Part shown: in pieces, positions 39,474-50,302 of the stretch | Numbering within the stretch: the stretch's first letter is position 1 | How the letters are laid out: each line of letters begins with the position of its first letter | Made by a program: the position numbers and the translations under genes | Source of the DNA: Curtobacterium salicis | GTDB lineage: Bacteria > Actinomycetota > Actinomycetes > Actinomycetales > Microbacteriaceae | Assembly (NCBI RefSeq): GCF_011759505.1 | Contig: NZ_JAAOYO010000001.1 | Span: 372,001-436,000, forward strand | Reading direction: 5' to 3' | Length of the DNA stretch: 64,000 bases | The notes under the pieces: generated by a model | Told to the model about the DNA's origin: nothing | The model's database searches: none | Seen by the model: only the letters and a program-made list of their open reading frames with translations

Positions 39474-40711
39474 GGGCCTGGTCGACGCCGTCCGTCCCGG
39501 AGGTCCCCGGTACCGGCCCGCGCCCGGTCGTCCACGACACCGCCACCGGCAAGCCCGTCGACCCGACGCAGGGCGCGGACCGCGCCGCGCTGTACGTCTG
39601 CGGCATCACGCCCTACGACGCCACCCACCTCGGCCACGCCGCCACCTACCTGGCGTTCGACACGCTCGGCCGGGTCTGGCGTGACGCCGGGTTGCAGGTG
39701 CAGTACGCCCAGAACACGACCGACGTCGACGACCCGCTGCTCGAACGCGCCAGCCGGGACGGCGTCGACTGGCAGGAGCTCGCCGCCTCGCAGATCGACC
39801 TGTTCCGCCGCGACATGGAGTCCCTGCGCGTCCTGCCGCCGGACGACTACGTGGCCGTCACGGACGAGGTCGACCGCGTCGCCGAGGCCGTCGCCTACCT
39901 CGAGGAGACCGGCTACGCCTACACCGTGCCGACACCCGACTCGGAGGGCGAGGACCTGTACTTCGACGTGCAGCGGGCGAACGACGTGTGGACGCTCGGC
40001 GACGAGAGCCGCCTGGACCGTGACACCATGCTCGCCCTCTCCGCCGAACGCGGCGGCGACCCCGACCGCCCCGGCAAGCGCGACCCGCTCGACCCGCTCC
40101 TGTGGCGCGCCGAACGCCAGGGTGAGCCGAGCTGGGACACCGAGATCGGCCCCGGACGACCCGGCTGGCACATCGAGTGCAGCGTCATCGCCGGCGATCG
40201 CCTGGGCCTGCCGATCAGCGTCCAGGGCGGCGGCAGCGACCTGGTCTTCCCGCACCACGAGATGAGCGCCGGACACGCTGCAGCCCTGGCGCAGCAGCCG
40301 CTCGCGAACGCCTTCGTGCACACCGGCATGGTCGCGTACCAGGGCACGAAGATCTCGAAGTCGCTCGGCAACCTGGTCACCGTCCGCGGTCTGCTCGACG
40401 ACGGCGCCGACCCGCGGGCGATCCGGCTGGCGCTGCTGTCGCACCGGTACTCCGACGACTGGGAGTGGTTCGACGGCGACCTCGAGGACGCCGGACGCCG
40501 GCTCGCGTCGTGGGACGCCTGGGCGGTTCGTGGCGACGGGGAGCAGGCAGACGCGGACGAGGTCATCGGCCGCCTCCGCGCCCGGGTCGCCGACGACCTC
40601 GACACGCCGGGTGCCGTCGCGGTCGTCGACACGGCGATCGCGGCCGGCACGGCGGCCACACCCGAGCTCGTCGACCTGGTTGACGCGCTGCTCGGCATCC
40701 GCATCGGCTGA
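39470..40711 (+). CDS. mshC: Mycothiol ligase MshC
   Basis: L-cysteine:1D-myo-inosityl-2-amino-2-deoxy-alpha-D-glucopyranoside ligase of 413 residues, third enzyme of mycothiol synthesis and a cysteinyl-tRNA synthetase homologue. The zinc/cysteine site begins at [16 protein letters not shown] (about 42-57, containing the HIGH-like motif). [11 protein letters not shown] holds a zinc Cys, and KISKSLGN is the KMSKS-like loop (about 295-302). ATG at 39470 overlaps uppP. Its presence shows that the organism makes mycothiol, an actinobacterial trait. Confidence 0.95.
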   Translation: MRAWSTPSVPEVPGTGPRPVVHDTATGKPVDPTQGADRAALYVCGITPYDATHLGHAATYLAFDTLGRVWRDAGLQVQYAQNTTDVDDPLLERASRDGVDWQELAASQIDLFRRDMESLRVLPPDDYVAVTDEVDRVAEAVAYLEETGYAYTVPTPDSEGEDLYFDVQRANDVWTLGDESRLDRDTMLALSAERGGDPDRPGKRDPLDPLLWRAERQGEPSWDTEIGPGRPGWHIECSVIAGDRLGLPISVQGGGSDLVFPHHEMSAGHAAALAQQPLANAFVHTGMVAYQGTKISKSLGNLVTVRGLLDDGADPRAIRLALLSHRYSDDWEWFDGDLEDAGRRLASWDAWAVRGDGEQADADEVIGRLRARVADDLDTPGAVAVVDTAIAAGTAATPELVDLVDALLGIRIG

Positions 40712-40761
40712 CGCGCCGAGCGCGGAGCGCGCGGGCGCGCGACGCGCCGAGCGCGGAGCGC
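40710..40761 (+). repeat. 21-bp direct repeats after mshC
   Basis: GACGCGCCGAGCGCGGAGCGC occurs at 40710-40730, overlapping the mshC stop, and again identically at 40741-40761 after a ten-base GC spacer. Confidence 0.75.
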
Positions 40762-40819
40762 CGAGGTGCCGCAATTCCGGCATCTCGGGCTCCGAGGCGC
40801 CCGAATTTCGGCACCTCGG
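40761..40819. repeat. Imperfect inverted repeat with AATT core
   Basis: CCGAGGTGCCGCAATTCCGG (40761-40780) is opposed by CCGAATTTCGGCACCTCGG (40801-40819). The arms pair almost fully around a 20-base middle. The short AT core inside GC-rich arms differs from the surrounding spacer and resembles a REP-type element. Confidence 0.55.
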
Positions 40820-40886
40820 CGACCGGCAGACGGCGAGTCGCGACACCTCGGCGGGCGGGCTCGCGTGCCTGACGCACGCACCTGAC

Positions 40887-40928
40887 GGACGGGAGGCCCG
40901 GGACCAGCTGGTCCCGGGCCTCCCGTCC
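40887..40928. terminator. 19-bp stem hairpin between mshC and PAC2 gene, palindromic repeat family member
   Basis: A perfect inverted repeat (40887-40905 with 40910-40928, loop AGCT) between convergent genes. It has the common GGACGGGAGGCCCGG/CCGGGCCTCCCGTCC core. Confidence 0.65.
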
Positions 40929-40985
40929 GTCAGCGCACCGCGCCGACCACGCCTCCTGCGGCGGCTGCGCGTACTGCAGCTGCGC

Positions 40986-41918
40986 CTACTGCGGCGGCTG
41001 CGGCGGACGCCACGGCCCCTCGCCGGCGGCGCCACCGCCGTCCTTGCCGTCCTTGTGCTCGCGACGCCGGAGGTACTGCTCGAACTCCTGGGCGATCGCG
41101 TCACCGGAGGCCTCGGGGGAGTCGACGGTGTCGCGTGCCTGCTCGAGCTGCCCGATGTACGACGCCATGTCCTCGTCGTCCGAGGCGAGGGCGTCGATGC
41201 CCTCTTCCCACTGTGCGGCGTCGTCGAGCAGGGTGCCGCGCGGCACGGTCACGTCGGTCAGCTCCTCCATCTTGTCGAGGAGCGACAGGGTGGCCTTCGG
41301 CGAGGGCGCGTTGTGCACGTAGTGCGGCACCGACGCCCACAGGGACAGGGTCGTGAGCCCGGCCTTGTCCATCGAGTCGGCGAGGACGCCGAGGATCCCG
41401 GTCGGGCCCTCGTAGGTCGACTTGTCCACGTCGAAGGCGGCACGGACGCTCGCGTTCTCGCTGGAGACGAAGACGGAGATCGGGCGGGTGTGGGGGACGT
41501 CGGCGAGCATCGCCCCGACGAAGACGACGGCGTCGATCGAGTAGACGTCGGCCAGGTCGATCACCTCGGCGCAGAAGCCCCGCCAGGTCCGCGAGGGCTC
41601 CGGGCCGACCAGGACGAACACGTCGCGCTCGGTCGGGGCGCCGGTCGCGCCGATCACCGGGCGACCCTCGGCGCTCGGGCCGTGCAGGACGATGCGCGGC
41701 CACTGCACACCGCGTTCGCCGTCGTCGTCGAACCCGACCTCGGGCCGGTTGAACTGGTAGTCGACGTAGCGTTCGCCGTCGATCTCGCGGAGCTCGGAGA
41801 GCTCGAGCGCGTCGACGATGCGGCGGGCGAGACCGCTCGCGGCCTCTCCCGCGTCGTTCCAGCCCTCGAACGCGACGACGAGGAGCCGTCCGTCGCTGAA
41901 TGGGGAGTGCTGTGGCAC
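40986..41918 (-). CDS. PAC2 family protein
   Basis: Protein of 310 residues similar to proteasome assembly chaperone 2 and to archaeal/actinobacterial ATP-grasp-linked PAC2 proteins. Hallmarks are VVAFEGWNDAGEAASG (about 13-28), YQFNRPEV, and VFVGAMLADVPHTRPI (about 140-155). A charged tail ends in a proline/glutamine stretch. Start is GTG at 41918, set by AGGAGG eight bases upstream. A TATCGT hexamer (41990-41995 on the minus strand) may start its transcript. Function in bacteria is unknown. Confidence 0.87.
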   Translation of the reverse strand: MPQHSPFSDGRLLVVAFEGWNDAGEAASGLARRIVDALELSELREIDGERYVDYQFNRPEVGFDDDGERGVQWPRIVLHGPSAEGRPVIGATGAPTERDVFVLVGPEPSRTWRGFCAEVIDLADVYSIDAVVFVGAMLADVPHTRPISVFVSSENASVRAAFDVDKSTYEGPTGILGVLADSMDKAGLTTLSLWASVPHYVHNAPSPKATLSLLDKMEELTDVTVPRGTLLDDAAQWEEGIDALASDDEDMASYIGQLEQARDTVDSPEASGDAIAQEFEQYLRRREHKDGKDGGGAAGEGPWRPPQPPQ

Positions 41919-42077
41919 GGCAGGGCCTCCTGGTGGTGGAGTGGTCCGCCGCGCTCGCGCGCGCGCCGACCGGACACGATCAGGCATCCACGATAGTCCC
42001 GCCGGGAGTGAGCGGGGCGTCCGGACCGCTCGCCGGAGACGCGGGCAGGCCCGGCCTGCCCCGGACGGTGCCGCCGG

Positions 42078-42083
42078 TAGACT
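42078..42083 (+). promoter_or_regulatory. -10 hexamer TAGACT, promoter of HAD-trmI operon
   Basis: TAGACT ends eight bases before the GTG at 42092. Confidence 0.5.
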
Positions 42084-42091
42084 CGTCGCCC

Positions 42092-43968
<1,877 letters not shown>

Positions 43969-44011
43969 GCTTCCCACCGTGCCCGTCCTGCATCGACCGG
44001 AAAGAGGATCC

Positions 44012-44935
44012 GTGCGCGCCATCCCCGCACTCGTCGTCACCATCGGACTCCTCGCGTCACTGACGGCGTGCGCCACCCCGGGTGCGGGATCGGCCAGCAC
44101 GTGCGCCCCGTCCGGAGCCGCGTCCCAGGCCGTGTCGGCGAAGGGCGCCTTCGGTTCGGAGCCGAAGGTCACCGTGCCCGCCGGCCTGACGGTCCGCGGC
44201 ACCCAGGTCTCCGTCCTCCGTCAGGGCGACGGCCGCACGATCGGCGACGGCACGCCCGTGCTGCTCGAGTACACGCTGGTCGACGGTGCCACCGGAGCGG
44301 TCGCACAGACCAGTGGCTACACCGGCAGCGCTGCGCCCCTCACGGCCGGTTCGACCAACGGCGGAGCACTCGGCAAGGCGCTCGAGTGCGCCCAGGTCGG
44401 CGACCGCTTGGCCGTGGCCCTGCCGAAGTCCGCGCTCTCCGGCACCGCTGCCGACTCGGGTTCCACGTCGTCGAAGTCGGAGGACGCCGCCGTCTTCGTG
44501 GTCGACGTCAAGCGTGCCTTCGACGCCCGCGCCACCGGCACACCGCAGCTCGCGGGCGACGGCATGCCCGCCGTCGTGCTCGCACCCGACGGCGCGCCCG
44601 GCATCACGATCCCGTCGTGGTCCGCACCGAAGAAGGACGAGCAGCACCTGCTCCGCAAGGGCGACGGCACCACGCTGACGGCGAAGGACACCGCCGTCGT
44701 CAAGTACACCGCCGTCACGTGGGGCAGCAGCACGGACGACTCGACCGTGGCGGGCTCCAGCTGGACCGACGGCTCCGGCGCCCAGCCGCTGCCGCTGGCG
44801 AAGGGGCAGGTCGTCGACGGCATCCGGAACGCCCTCCTCGGCCGCCACGTCGGTGACCAGGTCCTGGCGATCGTCCACCAGCAGGGTGCCGCGTACGCGT
44901 ACGTCATCGACGTGCTCGGCGTGATGCCGCGCTGA
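44012..44935 (+). CDS. FKBP-type peptidyl-prolyl isomerase, lipoprotein
   Basis: Surface-exposed prolyl isomerase/chaperone of 307 residues. The signal peptide ends in the lipobox SLTAC with Cys20 as lipidation site. Two FKBP-like repeats follow: the first (about 50-175, VLLEYTLVDG, KALECAQVGDR) is degenerate, while the second (about 200-307, HLLRKGDGTTLTAKDTAVV, VDGIRNALLGRHVGDQV) is closer to active FKBPs. GTG at 44012 is preferred because AGAGGA lies upstream and it starts the signal peptide directly; GTG at 43979 is the alternative. Lipidation would need the Lnt encoded at 50.3 kb. Confidence 0.88.
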   Translation: MRAIPALVVTIGLLASLTACATPGAGSASTCAPSGAASQAVSAKGAFGSEPKVTVPAGLTVRGTQVSVLRQGDGRTIGDGTPVLLEYTLVDGATGAVAQTSGYTGSAAPLTAGSTNGGALGKALECAQVGDRLAVALPKSALSGTAADSGSTSSKSEDAAVFVVDVKRAFDARATGTPQLAGDGMPAVVLAPDGAPGITIPSWSAPKKDEQHLLRKGDGTTLTAKDTAVVKYTAVTWGSSTDDSTVAGSSWTDGSGAQPLPLAKGQVVDGIRNALLGRHVGDQVLAIVHQQGAAYAYVIDVLGVMPR

Positions 44936-44953
44936 CCCGCACCGCAGGCTGCG

Positions 44954-44959
44954 TAGGAT
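44954..44959 (+). promoter_or_regulatory. -10 hexamer TAGGAT, leaderless promoter of pafB
   Basis: TAGGAT ends six bases before the GTG at 44966. Confidence 0.5.
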
Positions 44960-44965
44960 CGGCAC

Positions 44966-46048
44966 GTGCCCACCACTCGTGCTCCCCGTGTGCCCGCTGA
45001 GGAACGGCTGTTCAGCCTGGTCCTGGCGCTGCTGTCGACGGAGTCCGGGCTGACGAAGTCCGAGATCCTGGCGAACGTGCAGGGCTACCGGCAGCGGTAC
45101 GCCGCCGGTGGGGACAACGCCTCGCTCGAGCGGCAGTTCGAGCGGGACAAGGACGACGTCCGCGAGCTCGGCATCCCGCTCGAGACGATCGAGACGCCGG
45201 GTGCCGCCGGCAACAACCAGACGCTGCGCTACCGGATCCCGAAGGGCGAGTACGACCTGCCCCTGGACGTCCGGTTCACTCCGGACGAGTCCGCCCTGCT
45301 CTCCCTGGCCGCGATGGCGTGGCGTGAGGGCGCGCTGTCCGCCGACTCCCGCCGGGGTCTGCTCAAGGTCCGTTCGGCGGGTTCCGACGACGACGGGTCG
45401 GAGCACGACGCCGGCGACGGGACCTCCGCCATCGGCGCGTACGCCCCGCGGCTGCGCACCCGGGACGCCGCGTTCGAGCCGCTGCGCTCGGCCCTCGACC
45501 GGGCGGCCGCCGTCCGGTTCGCCTACATCACGCCGGGGCACCACGAGGCCCGGGTCCGGCAGCTCGCCCCGCTCGCACTCGTGCAGCACGGCGGTCGGTG
45601 GATGCTCGCCGCGCACGAGTTCGCGACGGACTCCGAGAAGAACTACCTGCTCGCCCGGATCGTCGGTCCGGTGACCCAGTACGAGGTCGGGCAGCACCCG
45701 GCGCCGGCGGATGCCGGGGAACGGGCACTGGCCGGGCTCGACCGGGTCTGGGCCGAACGCACGGCGACCGTGCACGTCGTCCCCGGTTCCGACGCCGAGC
45801 GACGACTGACCCGCCGCCGCGACACCACCTCGACCACCGAGGGCGAGCTCGTGATCCACCACGTCGACCCGCAGCTCCTGGCCGAGGAACTCGCCGCGTT
45901 CGGACCCGAGGTGCGCGTCGTCGAGCCGGAGGACCTCCGGCAGCGTGTGGTCGACCGGCTCCGTGTGCTCGTCGAGGACCACACCGGCACGCCCGACCGC
46001 GACACCGTCGACCAGGCCACGGGGAACGACGGAGCGACGCATGGCTGA
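44966..46048 (+). CDS. pafB: PafB, WYL-domain transcription factor
   Basis: Protein of 360 residues with an N-terminal winged helix-turn-helix (about 10-70, LTKSEILANVQGYRQRY), a WYL domain (about 170-250, LDRAAAVRFAYI, RWMLAAHEF) and a C-terminal WCX region. PafB and PafC form the heterodimeric activator of the LexA-independent DNA-damage response in actinobacteria. GTG at 44966 follows a -10 hexamer. The stop overlaps pafC by eight bases, ensuring equal synthesis. No proteasome or pup genes lie next to it, in contrast to the locus that gave it its name. Confidence 0.92.
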   Translation: MPTTRAPRVPAEERLFSLVLALLSTESGLTKSEILANVQGYRQRYAAGGDNASLERQFERDKDDVRELGIPLETIETPGAAGNNQTLRYRIPKGEYDLPLDVRFTPDESALLSLAAMAWREGALSADSRRGLLKVRSAGSDDDGSEHDAGDGTSAIGAYAPRLRTRDAAFEPLRSALDRAAAVRFAYITPGHHEARVRQLAPLALVQHGGRWMLAAHEFATDSEKNYLLARIVGPVTQYEVGQHPAPADAGERALAGLDRVWAERTATVHVVPGSDAERRLTRRRDTTSTTEGELVIHHVDPQLLAEELAAFGPEVRVVEPEDLRQRVVDRLRVLVEDHTGTPDRDTVDQATGNDGATHG

Positions 46049-47012
46049 CACGCAACCGCTGCAGGCGCAGGACAAGCTGGCGTTCCTGCTGGCCCTCGTG
46101 CCGTACCTGATCGACCGCGAGCGGGTCTCGGTGTCCGAGGCCGCGCGGCACTTCGACGTCCCGGAGTCGCGCATCCGCCGTGCCGTGGAGCTCATCGCGG
46201 TGTCCGGCGTCCCGGGCGAGACCATGCAGTACCAGCACGGCGACCTGTTCGACATCGCCTGGGACGACTTCGACCAGAACGACATGATCGTCCTGACGAA
46301 CCTGGTCGCGATCGACGACGCCCCACGGCTCTCGGCGCGCGAGGCCTCGGCGCTCATCGCCGGCCTGCAGTACCTGTCGGCCCTGCCGGAAGCCGCGGAC
46401 AAGGACGCGATCCGGGCGTTGATGGCGAAGCTGTCCCGCGGTGCCGGTGGTGCCTCGGGCAACGTCGCCGTCGGTCAGGACCTGCACGACGCCGCCCTGA
46501 CCGTGATCCGGGAGGCCATGTCGGGCCGCCGTGGGCTGCAGTTCGAGTACGCCGGACCGCGGACGCAGGGCAGCACCCGCCGGGTCGACCCGCTCCGCGT
46601 CGAGTCGATCGACGCGGACTGGTACCTGCGCGCCTGGGACCTCGACCGCGCGGCGATCCGCACCTTCCGCCTCGACCGGATGTCCGGCGTCCGCGTCGAC
46701 GACCGACCCGCCGAACGGACCATCGACGACGTCGTCCTGCCCGACACGCTGTTCCAGCAGAGCGCCCAGGACGTCATCGTGACGGTGGAGCTCGACGGTT
46801 CCTCGCTGCCGCTGGTCGCGGACTTCCTCGCCGACACCGCGGACGCACCGGACGACGGCGGACGGGTGCGCATCCGTCTCGCCGCGTCGGCCGGGTTCGA
46901 CGGGGTCGTGCGGTTGGTCGCCGGGTTGCCGGGCCGGGCAGTGGTGCTCGATCCGCCGGCCGCACGGCAGGCCGTGCACGACTTCGCCGCGGCCGCGCTC
47001 GACATCCACTGA
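46041..47012 (+). CDS. pafC: PafC, WYL-domain transcription factor
   Basis: Protein of 323 residues, the partner of PafB. The helix-turn-helix lies at about 20-75 (RVSVSEAARHFDVPESRIRR), the WYL domain at about 150-225 (GLQFEYAGPRTQGSTRRVDP, DWYLRAWDLDRAAIRTFRLD) and the WCX domain at the C-terminus. ATG at 46041 lies inside the end of pafB. Together they activate DNA-repair genes after damage; dinB-type genes are known targets in mycobacteria, and a dinB is present in this window. The canonical next gene, tatA, is absent. Confidence 0.92.
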   Translation: MADTQPLQAQDKLAFLLALVPYLIDRERVSVSEAARHFDVPESRIRRAVELIAVSGVPGETMQYQHGDLFDIAWDDFDQNDMIVLTNLVAIDDAPRLSAREASALIAGLQYLSALPEAADKDAIRALMAKLSRGAGGASGNVAVGQDLHDAALTVIREAMSGRRGLQFEYAGPRTQGSTRRVDPLRVESIDADWYLRAWDLDRAAIRTFRLDRMSGVRVDDRPAERTIDDVVLPDTLFQQSAQDVIVTVELDGSSLPLVADFLADTADAPDDGGRVRIRLAASAGFDGVVRLVAGLPGRAVVLDPPAARQAVHDFAAAALDIH

Positions 47013-47025
47013 GAGACCGCTGCCG

Positions 47026-47031
47026 TAGGAT
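47026..47031 (+). promoter_or_regulatory. -10 hexamer TAGGAT, leaderless promoter of tatC
   Basis: TAGGAT ends six bases before the tatC ATG, so tatC has its own start within the 25-base gap after pafC. Confidence 0.5.
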
Positions 47032-47037
47032 CGCACC

Positions 47038-47859
47038 ATGGCTTCGACGACCGCGAGCGGGCGAGAGAAGCGGCACGGGCGCCGGCCGAAGGAGCCCGAA
47101 GGCCGCATGTCACTCGGTCAGCACCTGATCGAGCTGCGCAACCGTCTCTTCAGGGCCGTCATCGCGGTCCTCGTGGGCGCGATCGGCGGATGGTTCCTCA
47201 CGCCGTTCGTGCTCGACTCGCTCCGTTCGCCGGTGACCCAGCTGGCCCGTGTCGGCGGTCACACGGCCGAACTGAACTTCCCGATGATCACGGGCGCGTT
47301 CGACCTCCGCCTGCAGATCGCCATCACGATCGGCGTCGTCCTCGCCAGCCCGGTCTGGCTGTACCAGATCTGGGCCTTCATCGTCCCGGCGCTGGTCCGC
47401 CGCGAGAAGCAGTACGTGTGGGGCTTCCTCGGCACCGCGATCCCGCTGTTCTTCGCCGGCTGCGCGTTCGGCTGGTACGTCCTGCCACACGTGGTCGGGA
47501 TCCTCGGCAGCTTCGTCTCGGCGCAAGACACATCGATCGTCGACGCGAAGGCGTACTACGACTTCGTCATCAAGCTCATCGTCGCGGTCGGCATCGCCTT
47601 CGTCCTGCCGGTGTTCCTGGTCCTGCTGAACTTCGTCGGTGTCCTGTCGGCGGCGGCGATCATCCGCTCCTGGCGGGTCGCGATCGTCCTCATCCTGATC
47701 TTCACCGCCCTGGTGACCCCGTCGGCGGACATCTTGTCGATGTTCATCCTGGCGATCCCCATGGTGGTGCTCTACTTCGCGGCCTGCCTGGTCACGTGGA
47801 TCCACGACCGCCGTGTGGCCAAGCGCCAGGCGAAGCTCGACGAGGAGTACGGCCTGTGA
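47038..47859 (+). CDS. tatC: Sec-independent translocase subunit TatC
   Basis: Polytopic membrane protein of 273 residues with six hydrophobic segments, the receptor for twin-arginine signal peptides. The N-terminal motif SLGQHLIELRNRLFRAV (about 22-38) contains the signal-peptide-binding residues, and RREKQYVWGF lies in the first cytoplasmic loop region. The N-terminal 20 residues are basic and extra to the family core. The C-terminus is charged (RRVAKRQAKLDEEYGL). tatA, usually directly upstream, is not present in the window. The stop overlaps the helicase GTG by four bases. Confidence 0.95.
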   Translation: MASTTASGREKRHGRRPKEPEGRMSLGQHLIELRNRLFRAVIAVLVGAIGGWFLTPFVLDSLRSPVTQLARVGGHTAELNFPMITGAFDLRLQIAITIGVVLASPVWLYQIWAFIVPALVRREKQYVWGFLGTAIPLFFAGCAFGWYVLPHVVGILGSFVSAQDTSIVDAKAYYDFVIKLIVAVGIAFVLPVFLVLLNFVGVLSAAAIIRSWRVAIVLILIFTALVTPSADILSMFILAIPMVVLYFAACLVTWIHDRRVAKRQAKLDEEYGL

Positions 47860-50291
47860 CCGAGACGAGCCTCAGCCCCGCCGAGCGGTTCGCCGCCGCC
47901 AAGGTGCGGTCGCGATCCCGGAACCTCGAGCTGTTCCGGACCGATCTGCGCTTCGACCTCGACCCGTTCCAGTTCGCGGCGTGCGACTCCGTGGACCAGG
48001 GCCGGAGCGTCCTGGTGGCCGCGCCGACCGGGGCCGGCAAGACGATCATCGCCGAGTTCGCGATCTGGTTGGCGATGCGCCAGCCGACGGCGAAGGTGTT
48101 CTACACGACGCCGATGAAGGCGCTCAGCAACCAGAAGTACGCCGAGCTCGTGCAGGCCTACGGCGAGACCGAGGTCGGCCTGCTCACCGGCGACACGAAC
48201 GTCAACCCGCGGGCCCGCGTCGTCGTGATGACGACCGAGGTCCTGCGCAACATGATCTACGCGGACTCCGACCTGCTCGACGACCTGGCGTGGGTCGTCC
48301 TCGACGAGGTGCACTACCTGGCCGACCGGTTCCGTGGGGCGGTGTGGGAAGAGGTCATCCTGCACCTGCCGACCGAGGTCCGGCTGGTCTCGCTGTCCGC
48401 CACGGTCAGCAACGCCGAGGAGTTCGGCGACTGGTTGCAGACGGTCCGCGGTGACACCGACGTCATCGTGTCGGAAGACCGTCCGGTGCCGCTCGACCAG
48501 CACGTCCTCGTCGGCAACAAGATGGTCGACCTCTTCGACTCGTCGGGTGCGGCGGCGACCAACCGGGTCAACCCGGAGCTGCTCCGTCTGGTGGGCAGTG
48601 CCTCCCGTGGGTCCGGCGGTCCTCGCGGCCGACGCGGCCGTGGCGGGTTCCCGGAACGTCGTGGACCGCGCACCGAGAAGGCGCACCGCGAGCAGATCGC
48701 CAAGATGCTCGACGAGCGGATGCTGCTGCCGGCGATCTTCTTCGTCTTCAGCCGCAACGGCTGCGACCAGGGTGTCCGCCACGTCGTCCGGTCCGGGTTG
48801 TCGCTGACGACGGCCGACGAACGCCGTGAGATCCGTGAGACGGCCGAGTACCACTGCCGCACCCTGCTCGACGAGGACCTGGCGGTGCTCGGCTACTGGG
48901 AGTGGCTCGAGGGCCTGGAACGCGGCGTCGCCGCGCACCACGCGGGTCTGCTGCCCGCCTTCAAGGAGGTGGTGGAGGACCTCTTCCAGCGTAAGCTCGT
49001 GAAGGTCGTCTTCGCCACCGAGACCCTGGCGCTCGGCGTGAACATGCCGGCGCGCACCGTCGTGCTCGAGAAGCTCGAGAAGTTCAACGGCGAGGCCCGG
49101 GTCCCGATCACGCCGGGGGAGTACACGCAGCTGACCGGTCGTGCCGGTCGCCGTGGCATCGACGTCGAGGGCCACTCGGTCGTGCAGTGGACGGACGGCC
49201 TCGAGCCGCAGGCGGTGGCCTCGCTCGCCAGTCGTCGGACCTACCCGCTCAACTCGTCGTTCAAGCCGACCTACAACATGGCCGTCAACCTCATCGAGCA
49301 GTTCGGCCGGGACCGCACCCGTGAGGTCCTCGAGACCTCGTTCGCGCAGTTCCAGGCGGACCGCTCGGTCGTCGACCTGGCGCGCAAGGTCCGATCGCAG
49401 CAGGAGTCGCTCGACGGCTACCAGGACGCGATGCAGTGCCACCTCGGCGACTTCACCGAGTACGCGGCGCTCCGTCGTCGGCTGTCGGACCTCGAGCGCA
49501 CGAACGTCCCCGGCGGTCGTGAGGCGTCGCACGGTGCCCGGCAGGAGCGGCAGGCCGCGATCAGCGAGGTCCGTCGCCAACTCCAGCGGCACCCCTGCCA
49601 CGCCTGCCCGGACCGCGAGGCCCACGCCCGCTGGGCCGAGCGCTGGTACAAGCTCAAGCGCACCAACGACAAGCTCGTCCAGCAGATCCGGTCCCGTACG
49701 GGCGCGGTCGCGACCACGTTCGACCGGGTCACCGACGTGCTGCTGGCCCTCGGGTACCTGGTGCAGGACGAGCAGGGCGACGTCACGGTGGCCGCCGGTG
49801 GTCGACGGTTGCAGCGCATCTACGGCGACCGGGACCTGTTGGTCGCCGAGTGCCTGGAGGCCGGGGTCTGGAAGGACCTCACCCCCGCCCAGCTCGCCGG
49901 CATGGCGGCGACGATCGTGTACCAGCCGCGTCGTGAGGACGCTCCGGGGACCGAACACGCCGTCCCGCGCGGCGCGTTCCGTCCGGCGCTCGACGAGACG
50001 CTGACCATCTGGTCGCGTCTGGACGACGTCGAGCGCGACGCCCGGCTCGCCGGTTCAGAACCGCCCACCCCGGCCATCGCGCTCGGCATGTTCCGCTGGG
50101 CGTCCGGCTCGCCGCTCGACGACGTCCTGCGCTCGCTCGACCTGGCCGCCGGTGACTTCGTGCGCTGGTCGAAGCAGGTCATCGACCTCCTCGACCAGAT
50201 CCGGAACGCCGGCGACCCGGACCTCGCGCAGGTCGCCCGTCGTGCCACCGACGCGGTCCGCCGCGGCATCGTCGCGTACGCGACGGTCTGA
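47856..50291 (+). CDS. HelY/Mtr4-like DEAD/DEAH helicase
   Basis: Ski2-like RNA helicase of 811 residues. Motifs are I APTGAGKTIIAEFA (about 52-65), II LDEVHYLADR (DEVH, about 148-157), III LSATVSN, V ATETLALGVNMPAR and VI LTGRAGRRGID. A glycine/arginine-rich loop (GSGGPRGRRGRGG, about 253) and a C-terminal DSHCT-type helical domain (about 640-811) follow. Start is GTG at 47856, overlapping tatC. The position after tatC matches helY of mycobacteria. Substrate RNAs are unknown. Confidence 0.9.
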   Translation: MTETSLSPAERFAAAKVRSRSRNLELFRTDLRFDLDPFQFAACDSVDQGRSVLVAAPTGAGKTIIAEFAIWLAMRQPTAKVFYTTPMKALSNQKYAELVQAYGETEVGLLTGDTNVNPRARVVVMTTEVLRNMIYADSDLLDDLAWVVLDEVHYLADRFRGAVWEEVILHLPTEVRLVSLSATVSNAEEFGDWLQTVRGDTDVIVSEDRPVPLDQHVLVGNKMVDLFDSSGAAATNRVNPELLRLVGSASRGSGGPRGRRGRGGFPERRGPRTEKAHREQIAKMLDERMLLPAIFFVFSRNGCDQGVRHVVRSGLSLTTADERREIRETAEYHCRTLLDEDLAVLGYWEWLEGLERGVAAHHAGLLPAFKEVVEDLFQRKLVKVVFATETLALGVNMPARTVVLEKLEKFNGEARVPITPGEYTQLTGRAGRRGIDVEGHSVVQWTDGLEPQAVASLASRRTYPLNSSFKPTYNMAVNLIEQFGRDRTREVLETSFAQFQADRSVVDLARKVRSQQESLDGYQDAMQCHLGDFTEYAALRRRLSDLERTNVPGGREASHGARQERQAAISEVRRQLQRHPCHACPDREAHARWAERWYKLKRTNDKLVQQIRSRTGAVATTFDRVTDVLLALGYLVQDEQGDVTVAAGGRRLQRIYGDRDLLVAECLEAGVWKDLTPAQLAGMAATIVYQPRREDAPGTEHAVPRGAFRPALDETLTIWSRLDDVERDARLAGSEPPTPAIALGMFRWASGSPLDDVLRSLDLAAGDFVRWSKQVIDLLDQIRNAGDPDLAQVARRATDAVRRGIVAYATV

Positions 50292-50302
50292 CGGGAGGCC
50301 CA

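Noticed and set aside
40712-40985. Short genes in the mshC-PAC2 spacer
   Set aside because: Possible frames are shadows of repeats and hairpins, without start signals or protein-like composition.
43979-44011. GTG 43979 as start of the FKBP lipoprotein
   Set aside because: It has leaderless spacing to TAGGCT but would put 11 polar residues before the signal peptide; GTG 44012 has a ribosome site and a clean lipoprotein signal. It cannot be fully excluded.
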